From positions 1-6,893 of the forward strand of contig SKQM01000180.1 of the NCBI GenBank assembly GCA_007119005.1: DNA of 6,893 nucleotides, in the 5' to 3' direction. Shown here piece after piece: positions 1 to 6,673 of the stretch (the first letter of the stretch is position 1; each line of letters begins with the position of its first letter). The translations under genes and the position numbers were made by a program. The DNA comes from Thioalkalivibrio sp. (GTDB taxonomy: Bacteria > Pseudomonadota > Gammaproteobacteria > Ectothiorhodospirales > Ectothiorhodospiraceae). The notes under the pieces are model-generated. The model had not been told where the DNA came from. It saw only the letters and a program-made list of their open reading frames with translations, and searched no databases.

Positions 1-723
1 CATGCTGAACACCGCAATCGGCTTCGACGTCTTGATCGCCACGTATTCGGCGATGTTGATCGCGAACGAGGTCTTGCCCATCGAGGGCCGTCCGGCGACG
101 ATCACGAGATCGCCGGGGTGCAGGCCGGAGGTGAGTTCGTCGAGATCCTGGTACCCGGTGGCGATCCCGGTGATCGGACTCTTGGTCTCGTAGAGGTGCT
201 CGATCTGCTCCACCGCAGCGGCCAGCAGCGGCTTCATGCCGCGAAAACCCTGGGTACCCCGGGTGCCGCGCTCGGCGATCGAGAACACCTTCTGTTCGGC
301 GAGATCGAGCAGTTCTCGGGTCGGGCGGCCCTCCGGAGTGAAGGCCGAATCCGCGACCTCGGTGCCGACCGAGATCAGGGAGCGCAGGATCGAGCGGTCA
401 CGGACGATGTCCGCATAGGCCTTGATGTTCGCCGCGCTGGGGGTCTGGCTTGCGAGCTGCCCGAGGTTGGCGAGCCCGCCAGCGTCCTGCAGTTCCCCGG
501 TGTGCTGCAACTGCTCCGCGACCGTCACCATGTCGAACGGCGCGTTGCGTTCCGCCAGCGCGGCGATCGCGCGGAAGATCAGGCGGTGATCGTGGCGGTA
601 GAAATCCTCCGCCCCGATTCGGTCGGCGATTCGGTCCCAGGCGTCGTTGTCCAGCATCAGGCCACCGAGAACCGACTGCTCGGCCTCGAGCGAATGCGGT
701 GGTACGCGAAAAGCCTGGGTCAT
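1..723 (-). CDS. dnaB: Replicative DNA helicase DnaB (N-terminal 241 codons, cut by window edge)
   Basis: Replicative hexameric helicase that unwinds DNA at the replication fork using ATP and recruits primase. The visible part holds the DnaB N-terminal domain (residues about 6-108, starting VPPHSLEAEQSVLGGLMLDN and including TPSAANIKAYADIVRDR), the linker (about 109-180), and the beginning of the RecA-like ATPase domain with Walker A GRPSMGKT at 211-218. The frame stays open to the left edge, so the second half of the protein (Walker B and the DNA-binding loops) lies outside. The ATG at 723-721 is the only good start: an in-frame TAG lies five codons upstream (738-736), and a modest AAGG Shine-Dalgarno sits 5 bases before the ATG. 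The N-terminus is about 20 residues shorter than E. coli DnaB, lacking its non-conserved leading extension. It is last of the visible genes in the rpsF-rpsR-DUF2232-rplI-dnaB run, 64 bases after rplI. Identification is from recalled family sequence and is very secure. Confidence 0.97.
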   Translation of the reverse strand, partial: MTQAFRVPPHSLEAEQSVLGGLMLDNDAWDRIADRIGAEDFYRHDHRLIFRAIAALAERNAPFDMVTVAEQLQHTGELQDAGGLANLGQLASQTPSAANIKAYADIVRDRSILRSLISVGTEVADSAFTPEGRPTRELLDLAEQKVFSIAERGTRGTQGFRGMKPLLAAAVEQIEHLYETKSPITGIATGYQDLDELTSGLHPGDLVIVAGRPSMGKTSFAINIAEYVAIKTSKPIAVFSM

Positions 724-752
724 GAACGCCTTGAACTAGAGACGAACGGTGA

Positions 753-776
753 TGCCGGCCGGGTGGCAGGCCGGCA
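753..776 (-). other. Intercistronic hairpin between rplI and dnaB
   Basis: Exact 8-base inverted repeat TGCCGGCC / GGCCGGCA with an 8-base spacer, extendable by one G-U pair in the minus-strand transcript. It is entirely GC-rich and is followed by ATCACCGTTCG rather than a U-run, so it does not look like a standard intrinsic terminator. It may act as an mRNA-stabilising or partial-termination element that lowers dnaB expression relative to rplI. The function is inference; the inverted repeat itself is directly visible. Confidence 0.5.
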
Positions 777-787
777 CCCGCGTCCGC

Positions 788-1237
788 TCACTCCTCGCCG
801 ATCACGATGATGCGGATCTCCGCGTTCACATCGGCGTGCAGATGCAGTTCGATCTCGTACTCGCCGACCTGGCGCAGCGGTCCTTCGGGGAGGCGCACCT
901 CGCGCTTCTCCACCTCGACGCCGCGCGCGGTCACCGCATCCGCGATGTCGCCGGGCCCGATCGACCCGAACAGCTTGCCTTCGCTTCCGGCCTTCGCCTT
1001 CATCTCGATCACCATCCCGGCAAGCGATTCGCGACGCGCCTCCGCAGCGGCCAGCGCCTCGGCGGCAGCCCGCTCCAGTTCGGCACGCCGGGCCTCGAAC
1101 TCGGCGATGTTCTCCGCTGTGGCGAACTTGGCCTTGCCCTGCGGGAGCAGATAGTTGCGGGCGTAGCCCGGACGCACGCGGACCTTGTCGCCGAGGCCGC
1201 CCAGATTGTCGATCTTTTCCAGCAGAATGACTTCCAT
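788..1237 (-). CDS. rplI: 50S ribosomal protein L9
   Basis: Large-subunit protein that binds 23S rRNA near the base of the L1 stalk and helps maintain reading-frame fidelity. The product is 149 residues, the same length as E. coli L9. The N-terminal rRNA-binding domain is clear (residues 1-50: [19 protein letters not shown], then [13 protein letters not shown] at 24-36). It is followed by the long Ala/Glu/Arg-rich connecting helix (about 46-75) and the C-terminal domain with [16 protein letters not shown] at 87-102 and [12 protein letters not shown] at 106-117. The frame is open further upstream, but the ATG at 1237-1235 is right: it matches the family N-terminus and has an AGGA Shine-Dalgarno 8 bases before it. 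The 73-base gap from the upstream DUF2232 gene is longer than the other gaps in the operon and could hold a secondary promoter. Confidence 0.98.
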   Translation of the reverse strand: MEVILLEKIDNLGGLGDKVRVRPGYARNYLLPQGKAKFATAENIAEFEARRAELERAAAEALAAAEARRESLAGMVIEMKAKAGSEGKLFGSIGPGDIADAVTARGVEVEKREVRLPEGPLRQVGEYEIELHLHADVNAEIRIIVIGEE

Positions 1238-1310
1238 CTTGGTTTTCCTGTAAAGCGTTGAATGAATCCACACCGGTTGCGCAAAGTGTACACGCGAACC
1301 TTCGAACGGT

Positions 1311-2225
1311 TCAGTCCGGTTCGTTCCGGTCCCGCGCGGGAAACCGCTCCCGGAGGCGGGCGACACCGTCGATCGCACCGAGCGCGGCGACCAGCAGGAA
1401 CATCTGCGGCAACGCCAGCACCATCAGAGCATACATGCCAACCAGCCAGAAGTTGCTCATGCCCTGCGCGTGGGTCAGCGCGTGCATCACCGCCAGCCCC
1501 TGAATGAAGAACAGCACCCCGAGGATGAAGGCCAGTTCCAACGCCAGGGGGACATCCGCCAGTTGCCCGAACAGCGCCAGCACGACGACCACGATCGCGA
1601 GGTTGCGGCCCAGCTGCAGCTCGCGGAACTCGGGCCCGAAGGCGCCGGGGTTGAACAGCAGGGCCTGCCAGTAGCGGGCGATCACCAGGCTGAGCACCAT
1701 GCTGAGCAGGAAGATCCCCGCCAGCATCCCCGTCAGGAACGGAGCAATGGTGGTCAGCGCGGCTTCGAGGTTTTCCATTTCCACGCCGCCACTGTCGACG
1801 AACGGCGCCAGCATCTCCCGACCCGCGGCGACCCAGGCGCCCTCCAGATCAGGCACCAGCAGCCGAGCCATCAGCACCAGCCCGCCGACGACCAGCGCGG
1901 CCATGGACAGCGTCGCGCGCCACGACACCGACTGGCGCAGAACCTCGGCCATCGCGGCCACCGGCAACCACTGCGCAATGCCGGCCATGATGCCGATCAG
2001 CGGCGAGCCGCCCATCATCGCGAACACGAGGGCCCCCAGGATCAGGGCGGCGAAACCGGCGACGAACAGCGCCTGCGCGATGCCGAGCCGCAGGGCCACC
2101 AGCGCCACCACCGCGCCGCTGAGGATCGCGATCGGCGGAATGAAGATGCCGAGCACACCCAGGCCCGCCGCCGCGCCCACGGCACGCCAGCGGCCCTGCA
2201 TGGCAAAGTCGGCCAATACGCGCAT
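1311..2225 (-). CDS. DUF2232 (YybS-like) multi-pass membrane protein of unknown function
   Basis: Inner-membrane protein of 304 residues, rich in Leu, Ala, Val and Gly, with about seven or eight hydrophobic segments: roughly 16-46, 50-71, 76-95, 104-123, 157-184, 207-224, 228-248 and 259-288. There is a polar loop at about 124-155 and a charged C-terminus ([15 protein letters not shown]). The stretch [20 protein letters not shown] at 184-203 and the QGLAVMHAL segment at 242-250 resemble what I recall of the DUF2232 family, known from Pseudomonas-type gammaproteobacteria at this same place between rpsR and rplI. The biochemical role is unknown. A loose resemblance to integral-membrane transport subunits has been suggested for YybS-like proteins, but nothing here shows a substrate. 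The start ATG at 2225 has AGGGGA 5 bases upstream and lies 26 bases after the rpsR stop, so it is almost certainly co-transcribed with the ribosomal genes. The coding call is firm; the family call is good; no function is claimed. Confidence 0.88.
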   Translation of the reverse strand: MRVLADFAMQGRWRAVGAAAGLGVLGIFIPPIAILSGAVVALVALRLGIAQALFVAGFAALILGALVFAMMGGSPLIGIMAGIAQWLPVAAMAEVLRQSVSWRATLSMAALVVGGLVLMARLLVPDLEGAWVAAGREMLAPFVDSGGVEMENLEAALTTIAPFLTGMLAGIFLLSMVLSLVIARYWQALLFNPGAFGPEFRELQLGRNLAIVVVVLALFGQLADVPLALELAFILGVLFFIQGLAVMHALTHAQGMSNFWLVGMYALMVLALPQMFLLVAALGAIDGVARLRERFPARDRNEPD

Positions 2226-2251
2226 TGGCGTCCCCTGCGCTCCTGCGGGTA

Positions 2252-2479
2252 TCAGAACTGGTTGTCGGTGTACGGGAGCAGGGCCAGGAATCGGGCGCGC
2301 TTCACGGCAGTCGCCAGCTGACGCTGGTACTTCGCGCTGGTACCGGTGACCCGGCTGGGTACGATCTTGCCGGTCTCGGTGATGAAGTTCCTGAGCAGGT
2401 TCAGGTCCTTGTAATCAATGTACTCGATGCCTTCGGCGGTGAAGCGGCAGTACTTGCGACGACGGGAAAAACGGGCCAT
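2252..2479 (-). CDS. rpsR: 30S ribosomal protein S18
   Basis: Small-subunit platform protein that binds 16S rRNA as a heterodimer with S6, whose gene lies immediately upstream. It has 75 residues, the same as E. coli S18, and reads nearly the same throughout: basic N-terminus [17 protein letters not shown], then [23 protein letters not shown], then the rRNA-binding segment [27 protein letters not shown] single Cys is present at position 11, as in E. coli. The ATG at 2479-2477 is preceded at 8 bases by a strong AGGAG Shine-Dalgarno. The gap to rpsF is 51 bases; neither priB (as in enterics) nor ssb (as in many other bacteria) lies between them. Confidence 0.99.
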   Translation of the reverse strand: MARFSRRRKYCRFTAEGIEYIDYKDLNLLRNFITETGKIVPSRVTGTSAKYQRQLATAVKRARFLALLPYTDNQF

Positions 2480-2530
2480 GGCGATGACTCCTGGAAATGA
2501 ATTTGAAGGAAACGGGTGACGGGGACCGGG

Positions 2531-2941
2531 TCAGGAGCGACGGGCGCCGACCTCTTCCTCTTCGTCCTCGTCGTCATCGCGCTCGGCGCGGCGGCCGCGA
2601 CTCTTCGCGCTCTCTTCCTCCTCGCGCCCCTTGGCGAGCGGCGAGGCTTCGGTCTCCGCCTTTTCCATGCGCATCACCAGGTGCCGCAGCACGGCGTCAT
2701 TGAACCGGAAGGCACTGACGAGTTCCTCGACGGCCTCTTCGCCCGCCTCCACGTTCATCAGCACGTAGTGGGCCTTCACCAGCTTCTGGATCGGGTAGGC
2801 CAGCTGGCGGCGACCCCAGTCCTCGAGACGGTGCACCACGCCTTCCTGGGCCTCGACGATGCCACGGTAACGCTCGATCATGGCCGGAACTTGCTCGCTC
2901 TGGTCCGGGTGGACCATGAACACGACTTCGTAATGACGCAT
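2531..2941 (-). CDS. rpsF: 30S ribosomal protein S6
   Basis: Small-subunit protein that pairs with S18 on the platform of the 30S particle. The 136-residue product has the S6 fold region at 1-93: [58 protein letters not shown], then [18 protein letters not shown]. After about residue 96 comes a highly charged tail ([14 protein letters not shown], then a run of Asp/Glu at about 122-130) ending in VGARRS. E. coli S6 ends in EE, the site where RimK adds glutamates; that ending is absent here. Start choice: a GTG at 2950 would add three residues, but the ATG at 2941 matches the conserved MRHYE beginning and sits 8 bases after AAGGAG, whereas the GTG is only 4 bases from it. It is first in the rpsF-rpsR-DUF2232-rplI-dnaB run, with its own promoter and leader. 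Confidence 0.98.
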   Translation of the reverse strand: MRHYEVVFMVHPDQSEQVPAMIERYRGIVEAQEGVVHRLEDWGRRQLAYPIQKLVKAHYVLMNVEAGEEAVEELVSAFRFNDAVLRHLVMRMEKAETEASPLAKGREEEESAKSRGRRAERDDDEDEEEEVGARRS

Positions 2942-2949
2942 ACACTTCA

Positions 2950-2955
2950 CTCCTT
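2950..2955 (-). promoter_or_regulatory. Shine-Dalgarno of rpsF (decides start)
   Basis: AAGGAG, a full six-base match to the anti-Shine-Dalgarno of 16S rRNA, 8 bases before the ATG at 2941. The spacing favours this ATG over the in-frame GTG three codons upstream, which overlaps the end of this motif. Confidence 0.85.
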
Positions 2956-2978
2956 ACGGGTAACAGCCTCCCGTCCGT

Positions 2979-3005
2979 GGCCGACCATCCTGTGGATGGC
3001 CGGCC
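2979..3005 (-). promoter_or_regulatory. Long hairpin in the rpsF mRNA leader; candidate S6:S18 regulatory structure
   Basis: In the minus-strand transcript the arms GGCCGGCCATCC and GGATGGTCGGCC can form a 12-pair stem (one G-U) closed by a three-base ACA loop. It ends 37 bases before the rpsF ATG. Outside the stem, CCG (3012-3010) can pair with CGG (2977-2975) across an asymmetric internal loop of ACGG against A. No U-run follows, so it is not a standard terminator. rpsF leaders in many bacteria are known to carry a structure with a conserved CCG, resembling the 16S rRNA binding site, that is bound by the S6:S18 complex for feedback control. Whether this hairpin is that motif is inference; I could not fold it or compare it to a covariance model. 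Confidence 0.5.
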
Positions 3006-3024
3006 CCGTCGGTGAGGCAAGAAG

Positions 3025-3040
3025 TCGCCGAAACCGGCGA
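3025..3040 (-). other. Small hairpin early in the rpsF leader
   Basis: Perfect 6-base inverted repeat TCGCCG / CGGCGA around a GTTT loop, in the minus-strand transcript just after the predicted start point of the rpsF message. It is followed by CTTCTTGCC, a pyrimidine-rich but broken U tract, so it could act as a weak attenuator or simply protect the 5' end. No function is demonstrated. Confidence 0.4.
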
Positions 3041-3052
3041 GAAAAGAGCGGA

Positions 3053-3081
3053 ATGGTAGGCGATCCGGGGGCTCGGCACAA
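3053..3081 (-). promoter_or_regulatory. Predicted sigma-70 promoter of the rpsF operon
   Basis: TTGTGC (-35, 3081-3076), a 17-base spacer, and TACCAT (-10, 3058-3053). The -35 has 3 of 6 and the -10 has 4 of 6 consensus positions, including the important TTG, the first TA and the last T. Start of transcription would be near 3046, giving a leader of about 105 bases that contains both hairpins of this gap. It is the best promoter-like pair I found in the 216-base interval between rlmB and rpsF. The remainder of the interval (3082-3157) holds only a short imperfect hairpin and no clear rlmB terminator, so read-through from rnr-rlmB is also possible. Confidence 0.5.
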
Positions 3082-3157
3082 GCGCGGACCGCACTCCCTA
3101 TGACGTTCGCGCTTTTGCCCGTCGGGATGGCGCGGGTTGCGCTGATCATTAGTCCGG

Positions 3158-3910
3158 TTACGTGCCGACTCCGGTGGCGGAACGCTGGCGCACGGCTTCG
3201 AACAGGGCCACACCTGCCGCCACCGAGACGTTCAGGCTGCCCACACTGCCGGCCATCGGAATCGCGGCGAGGAGATCACAGTTCTCCCGCGTCAGGCGGC
3301 GAAGTCCCTCGCCCTCCGCGCCCAGCACCAGCACCGTCGGCAGCGTCAGGTCGATGCGGTAGAGCGGCGCATCGACGTCGCCGGCCAGACCGACGACCCA
3401 CAGCCCGGCGTCACGCAGCTCGCGCAGCGTGCGTGCGAGATTCACCACGGCCACCAGAGGCATGGTCTCAGCGGCACCGGAGGCGACCTTCGCGGCCGCC
3501 GGTGTCAGTGCCGCGCTCCGGTCCCGCGGCACGATCACCGCACGGGCACCGGCCGCATCCGCACTGCGCAGGCATGCCCCGAGGTTATGCGGATCGGTCA
3601 CCCCGTCGAGTGCAAGGAAGAGATCTCCACCGCTGGCCACCAGACCCGCAAGCTCCGACTCCCCGGCGCGTGGCCGCGGCAGCGTGAACGCCACCACGCC
3701 CTGGTGGTTGAGGCCCTCGTGCGCCCGGTCGAGCCGGGGCCGGCGCAACGGCTCGACACTGATCCCCAGCGTCCGGGCGCGCGCGACGATGCCTGCCAGT
3801 CGGGCGTCGCTGGAATCCGCCGCGACCTGCAGGCGCTTGATCCGCTCCGGCGCGTGCGCGAGCAGCGCCTCGACCGCGTGCAGCCCGCCAACGACTTCGT
3901 CGCGGCTCAC
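3158..3910 (-). CDS. rlmB: 23S rRNA (guanosine(2251)-2'-O)-methyltransferase RlmB
   Basis: SPOUT-class enzyme that uses S-adenosylmethionine to methylate the 2'-O of G2251 in the peptidyl-transferase P-loop of 23S rRNA. The 250-residue product has the substrate-binding N-terminal domain (about 1-75, opening VVGGLHAVEALLAHAPERI). The catalytic SPOUT domain carries all three conserved motifs: motif 1 LDGVTDPHNLGACLRSADAAG at 101-121 (Asn109, Arg115), motif 2 LVLGAEGEGLRRL at 194-206, and motif 3 IPMAGSVGSLNVSVAAGVALFE at 217-238, which forms the knotted cofactor pocket. E. coli RlmB is 243 residues. The start is GTG at 3910, overlapping the rnr TGA in the four bases GTGA, so translation is probably coupled to rnr; only a distant GAGG precedes it. 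The rnr-rlmB pairing is conserved in gammaproteobacteria. Confidence 0.97.
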   Translation of the reverse strand: MSRDEVVGGLHAVEALLAHAPERIKRLQVAADSSDARLAGIVARARTLGISVEPLRRPRLDRAHEGLNHQGVVAFTLPRPRAGESELAGLVASGGDLFLALDGVTDPHNLGACLRSADAAGARAVIVPRDRSAALTPAAAKVASGAAETMPLVAVVNLARTLRELRDAGLWVVGLAGDVDAPLYRIDLTLPTVLVLGAEGEGLRRLTRENCDLLAAIPMAGSVGSLNVSVAAGVALFEAVRQRSATGVGT

Positions 3911-6642
3911 GAATCGCGGCGCCTCCGCCGACTCGACCGCCTGCGCCCGGAACCGTCACCACCTGTCTCCCCGGCCTCGGTAGTCGGCCGGACAGCCGGG
4001 TCGGTCGGGCCGGCACCCGTCTTCGGCCTTCCCGATGGCCGGATCAGCAGCGCCACCTCGCCCTCGGGCTGGGCACGACGGCGGCGGCGCCGCGGTGACT
4101 GGCCATCGGGCGCGGCAGGCTCGGCACCTGAGGCTGCAGCGGGCTCCGCCTCCGTCCGCGAGGTCCGATCGGGCACCGGCGAAGTCGCAGCTTGACTGCC
4201 GTCAGTTTTTCCAACGCCCCGGTCACGCCGCCGCGACGCGCGTGCGCCAGGATCGGGCTGCGCGGCAGCGGCGGGCTCCACTGACCGCTTCGCCTCCGGT
4301 GTCCGGGGCTTCGGAGCCGAACCTTCGGTTCCGCGATCGGATCCCGGTTCGTCGCCCCGGGGACGCCGCCGCCTGGATCCGCGCCGCGGCGACGGCTCCG
4401 CCGCCTTCTTCGCTGCACCCGCCGGTTTCCCGTGGGGCCTGGCAGCCCCCCCGGGCGGCGCATCGTCCACGAGGCGCAGATCGATCTTGCGGTCGTCGAG
4501 GCTCACGCGGATCACCTGCACGCGCAGCCGGTCCCCGATCCGGAACACCCGCCCCCCGCGCTCGCCGGTCAGCCGGTGGCGAATCGGGTCGAAGTGGTAG
4601 AAATCGTTGTCGAGACTGGTCACGTGGACCAGACCGTCGATGAAGACGTCGACGATCTCGACGAACAGGCCAAACCCGGTGACGCCCGAGACCACCCCGT
4701 CGAACACCTCGCCCACCTTGTCTTCCATGTACTCGGCCTTCAGCCAGGCGATCGCATCGCGGGTGGCGTCGTCGGCCCGGCGCTCGGTCATCGAGCAGTG
4801 CTCACCGAGGGTCTCCATGTCGCTGTGCGAATAGGCGAAGCCCGGTGTCTTGCCCTTGCGCAACAGGTGGCGGATACCGCGGTGGACGAGCAGGTCGGGA
4901 TAACGCCGGATCGGCGAGGTGAAGTGCGCGTAGTCTTCCAGTGCCAGCCCGAAATGCCCACTCAGGCTGGGCCCGTACACGGCCTGGCTCAGGGAGCGCA
5001 GCACGACCGTCTCGATCAACTGCTTGTCCGGCCGGTCCGCCGCAGCGCGCAGTACCGCCGAGTAGTGCGCCGGCGTGGGTGCGTCCCCACCTTCGAGAGT
5101 CAGGCCGACGCCGGACAGGAAGTCGCGCAGATCGTCGATCTTCTCTGTGGGGGGCTGGTCGTGCAGGCGGAAAAGTGTCGGCAGCTTGTGCTTCTTCAGG
5201 AAGCGGGCCGCCGAGACGTTGGCCGAGATCATGCACTCCTCGACCAGTCGGTGCGCATCCGTGCGCTCCACCGCCACGATGCGCTCGATCTTGCGCTCCG
5301 GCCCGAACTCGATCCGGGTCTCGGTGGAATCGAAATCGATCGCGCCGCGCCGGTTGCGCGCCGCGTGCAGCGCAGTGAACACCGCGTGCAGACGTTCCAG
5401 GTGCGGCAGCAATGCCGCGTGCTTCTGCCGGAGCCCCGGGTCGCCGTCCACCAGCATCGCCGCAACCTCGGTGTAGGTCAGGCGGGCGTGCGAGCGCATC
5501 ACGCCTTCGTGGAAACGGTAGGCGCGAAGGGCACCGCGCCGGCCGATCTCCATCTCGCAGACCATGCACAGGCGCTCGACCTCGGGGTTCAGGGAGCACA
5601 GGCCGTTGGACAGAACTTCCGGCAGCATCGGGATGACCTGCTTCGGGAAATACACCGAGGTCCCGCGGTTGCGGGCCTCCTGATCCAGCGCCCCGTCTTT
5701 TTCCACGTAGTGCGACACGTCGGCGATCGCCACCCAGAGCCGCCAGCCGCCGTCCATCTCCTCGCAGAACAGCGCGTCGTCGAAATCCCTGGCATCCTCG
5801 CCGTCGATGGTGACCAGCGGCTTCTTGCGCAGATCCAGGCGTCCCTTCCGAGCGGAGGCCGGCACCTCGGCCCCGAACCGGTCGGCGGCGGCGGTGACCT
5901 CGTCGGGCCACTGGAACGGCAGGCCGTGCGCGCGGATCGCGATGTCGATCTCCATGCCGGGCGCCATGTGCTCGCCCAGCACCTCGACCACCTCACCGCG
6001 CAGCCGCGCCTTGCGCGAGGCCTGCGGCCGGATGCGCACCACGACGATCTGATCGTCGCCGGCTTCGCCGAGGCCGTCCGGGGCGATCAGGATGTCGTGG
6101 GTGATGCGCTTGTTGTCGGGCGTGACGATGCCGACGCCGTCCTCGATCCGGATCCGCCCCACCACCTGCTCCGAACCGCGCTCCAGGATCTCGATGATCC
6201 CGCCCTCGCGCCGGCCCCGGTGATCTACCCCCATCACCCGGCCCAGCACGCGGTCGCCATGGAGCACACCGCGCATCTGCCTCGGTGACAGGAACAGGTC
6301 ATCGCTCTGATCGTCCGGAACCAGGAAGCCGAAGCCATCGGGATGGCCGATCACCCGCCCCCGGATCAGGTCCGCCTGGTTCACGGGCAGGTAGGCGCCG
6401 CGGCGGTTGCAGAGGATCTGCCCGTCGCGCTCCATCGCCCGCAGACGCCGCCGCAGTGCCTCGGTGTGCTCCTCGCTCTCGATCTCCACCCGGGCAGCGA
6501 TCTCCTCGAACGCCAGCGGGTTGCCGGCCTCGGCCAGCCGATCCAGGATCAGCTCCCGGCTCGCGATCGGGTTCTCGTACTTCTGCGCCTCGCGTTCGAA
6601 ATTCGGATCGACCGGCACGTGTTTGCTGCGTTTTCTGGGCAT
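3907..6642 (-). CDS. rnr: Ribonuclease R, with an unusually long arginine-rich C-terminal tail
   Basis: Processive 3'-to-5' exoribonuclease of the RNase II/R family. It degrades structured RNA, rRNA fragments and, with tmRNA-SmpB, mRNA on stalled ribosomes. The 911-residue product (E. coli: 813) shows the domains in order: N-terminal helix-turn-helix (about 25-90, with LRRRLRAMERDGQI), two cold-shock domains (about 92-155 and 160-240), the RNB catalytic domain (about 258-585), and S1 (about 641-727). The metal-binding site TIDGEDARDFDDA at 278-290 keeps Asp280, Asp286, Asp288 and Asp289. HFTSPIRRYPDL at 573-584 is also intact. The last about 184 residues are a low-complexity Arg/Pro/Ala/Gly/Glu tail ending in RRRSSRRRRRDS; E. 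coli has a shorter lysine-rich tail. Start choice: ATG at 6642, with AAGAG 8 bases upstream; a GTG at 6651 in frame would add three residues. It overlaps rlmB by four bases. Confidence 0.97.
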   Translation of the reverse strand: MPRKRSKHVPVDPNFEREAQKYENPIASRELILDRLAEAGNPLAFEEIAARVEIESEEHTEALRRRLRAMERDGQILCNRRGAYLPVNQADLIRGRVIGHPDGFGFLVPDDQSDDLFLSPRQMRGVLHGDRVLGRVMGVDHRGRREGGIIEILERGSEQVVGRIRIEDGVGIVTPDNKRITHDILIAPDGLGEAGDDQIVVVRIRPQASRKARLRGEVVEVLGEHMAPGMEIDIAIRAHGLPFQWPDEVTAAADRFGAEVPASARKGRLDLRKKPLVTIDGEDARDFDDALFCEEMDGGWRLWVAIADVSHYVEKDGALDQEARNRGTSVYFPKQVIPMLPEVLSNGLCSLNPEVERLCMVCEMEIGRRGALRAYRFHEGVMRSHARLTYTEVAAMLVDGDPGLRQKHAALLPHLERLHAVFTALHAARNRRGAIDFDSTETRIEFGPERKIERIVAVERTDAHRLVEECMISANVSAARFLKKHKLPTLFRLHDQPPTEKIDDLRDFLSGVGLTLEGGDAPTPAHYSAVLRAAADRPDKQLIETVVLRSLSQAVYGPSLSGHFGLALEDYAHFTSPIRRYPDLLVHRGIRHLLRKGKTPGFAYSHSDMETLGEHCSMTERRADDATRDAIAWLKAEYMEDKVGEVFDGVVSGVTGFGLFVEIVDVFIDGLVHVTSLDNDFYHFDPIRHRLTGERGGRVFRIGDRLRVQVIRVSLDDRKIDLRLVDDAPPGGAARPHGKPAGAAKKAAEPSPRRGSRRRRPRGDEPGSDRGTEGSAPKPRTPEAKRSVEPAAAAQPDPGARASRRRDRGVGKTDGSQAATSPVPDRTSRTEAEPAAASGAEPAAPDGQSPRRRRRRAQPEGEVALLIRPSGRPKTGAGPTDPAVRPTTEAGETGGDGSGRRRSSRRRRRDS

Positions 6643-6650
6643 TCCCTTCA

Positions 6651-6655
6651 CTCTT
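6651..6655 (-). promoter_or_regulatory. Shine-Dalgarno of rnr (decides start)
   Basis: AAGAG, 8 bases before the ATG at 6642. The surrounding 17 bases match the rpsF initiation region in 14 positions, including an identical in-frame GTG AAG three codons before the ATG. In rpsF, protein conservation shows the ATG is used, which supports the ATG here too, although the GTG cannot be excluded. Confidence 0.55.
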
Positions 6656-6673
6656 TTCTTCGCCCCGGAGTCG

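Noticed and set aside
118..810. 230-codon open frame on the plus strand
   Set aside because: Antisense to dnaB and the rplI end; the minus-strand DnaB reading is unmistakable and this product is arbitrary.
1238..1378. Upstream extension of rplI by 47 residues
   Set aside because: The extra residues are not L9-like and overlap the DUF2232 gene end; the internal ATG has a proper Shine-Dalgarno and the family N-terminus.
1470..2321. 283-codon plus-strand frame rich in Gln, His and Arg
   Set aside because: The composition is what an antisense reading of hydrophobic Leu/Ala/Val codons gives; it is the shadow of the DUF2232 membrane protein.
2942..2950. GTG start adding three residues to S6
   Set aside because: S6 proteins begin MRHYE, and the Shine-Dalgarno spacing is right for the ATG and too short for the GTG.
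3067..3100. Imperfect hairpin AGTGCG / CGCGCT near 3081-3095 as an rlmB terminator
   Set aside because: Only six pairs with a G-U and no U-run after it; it overlaps the predicted rpsF -35 region. Not enough to call a terminator.
3100..3687. 195-codon plus-strand frame starting in the rlmB-rpsF gap
   Set aside because: Mostly antisense to rlmB, with low-complexity Arg/Pro/Ser content and no ribosome binding site or homology.
3907..4461. Frameshift or fusion creating the RNase R tail
   Set aside because: The frame runs without interruption from the S1 domain to a stop that overlaps the rlmB start in the usual way, and basic low-complexity tails are normal for RNase R, so the tail is probably genuine.
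4432..6288. 618-codon open frame on the plus strand
   Set aside because: It lies wholly antisense to rnr, whose product matches RNase R along its length. Long antisense frames are expected in high-GC genes, and the translation resembles no family I know.
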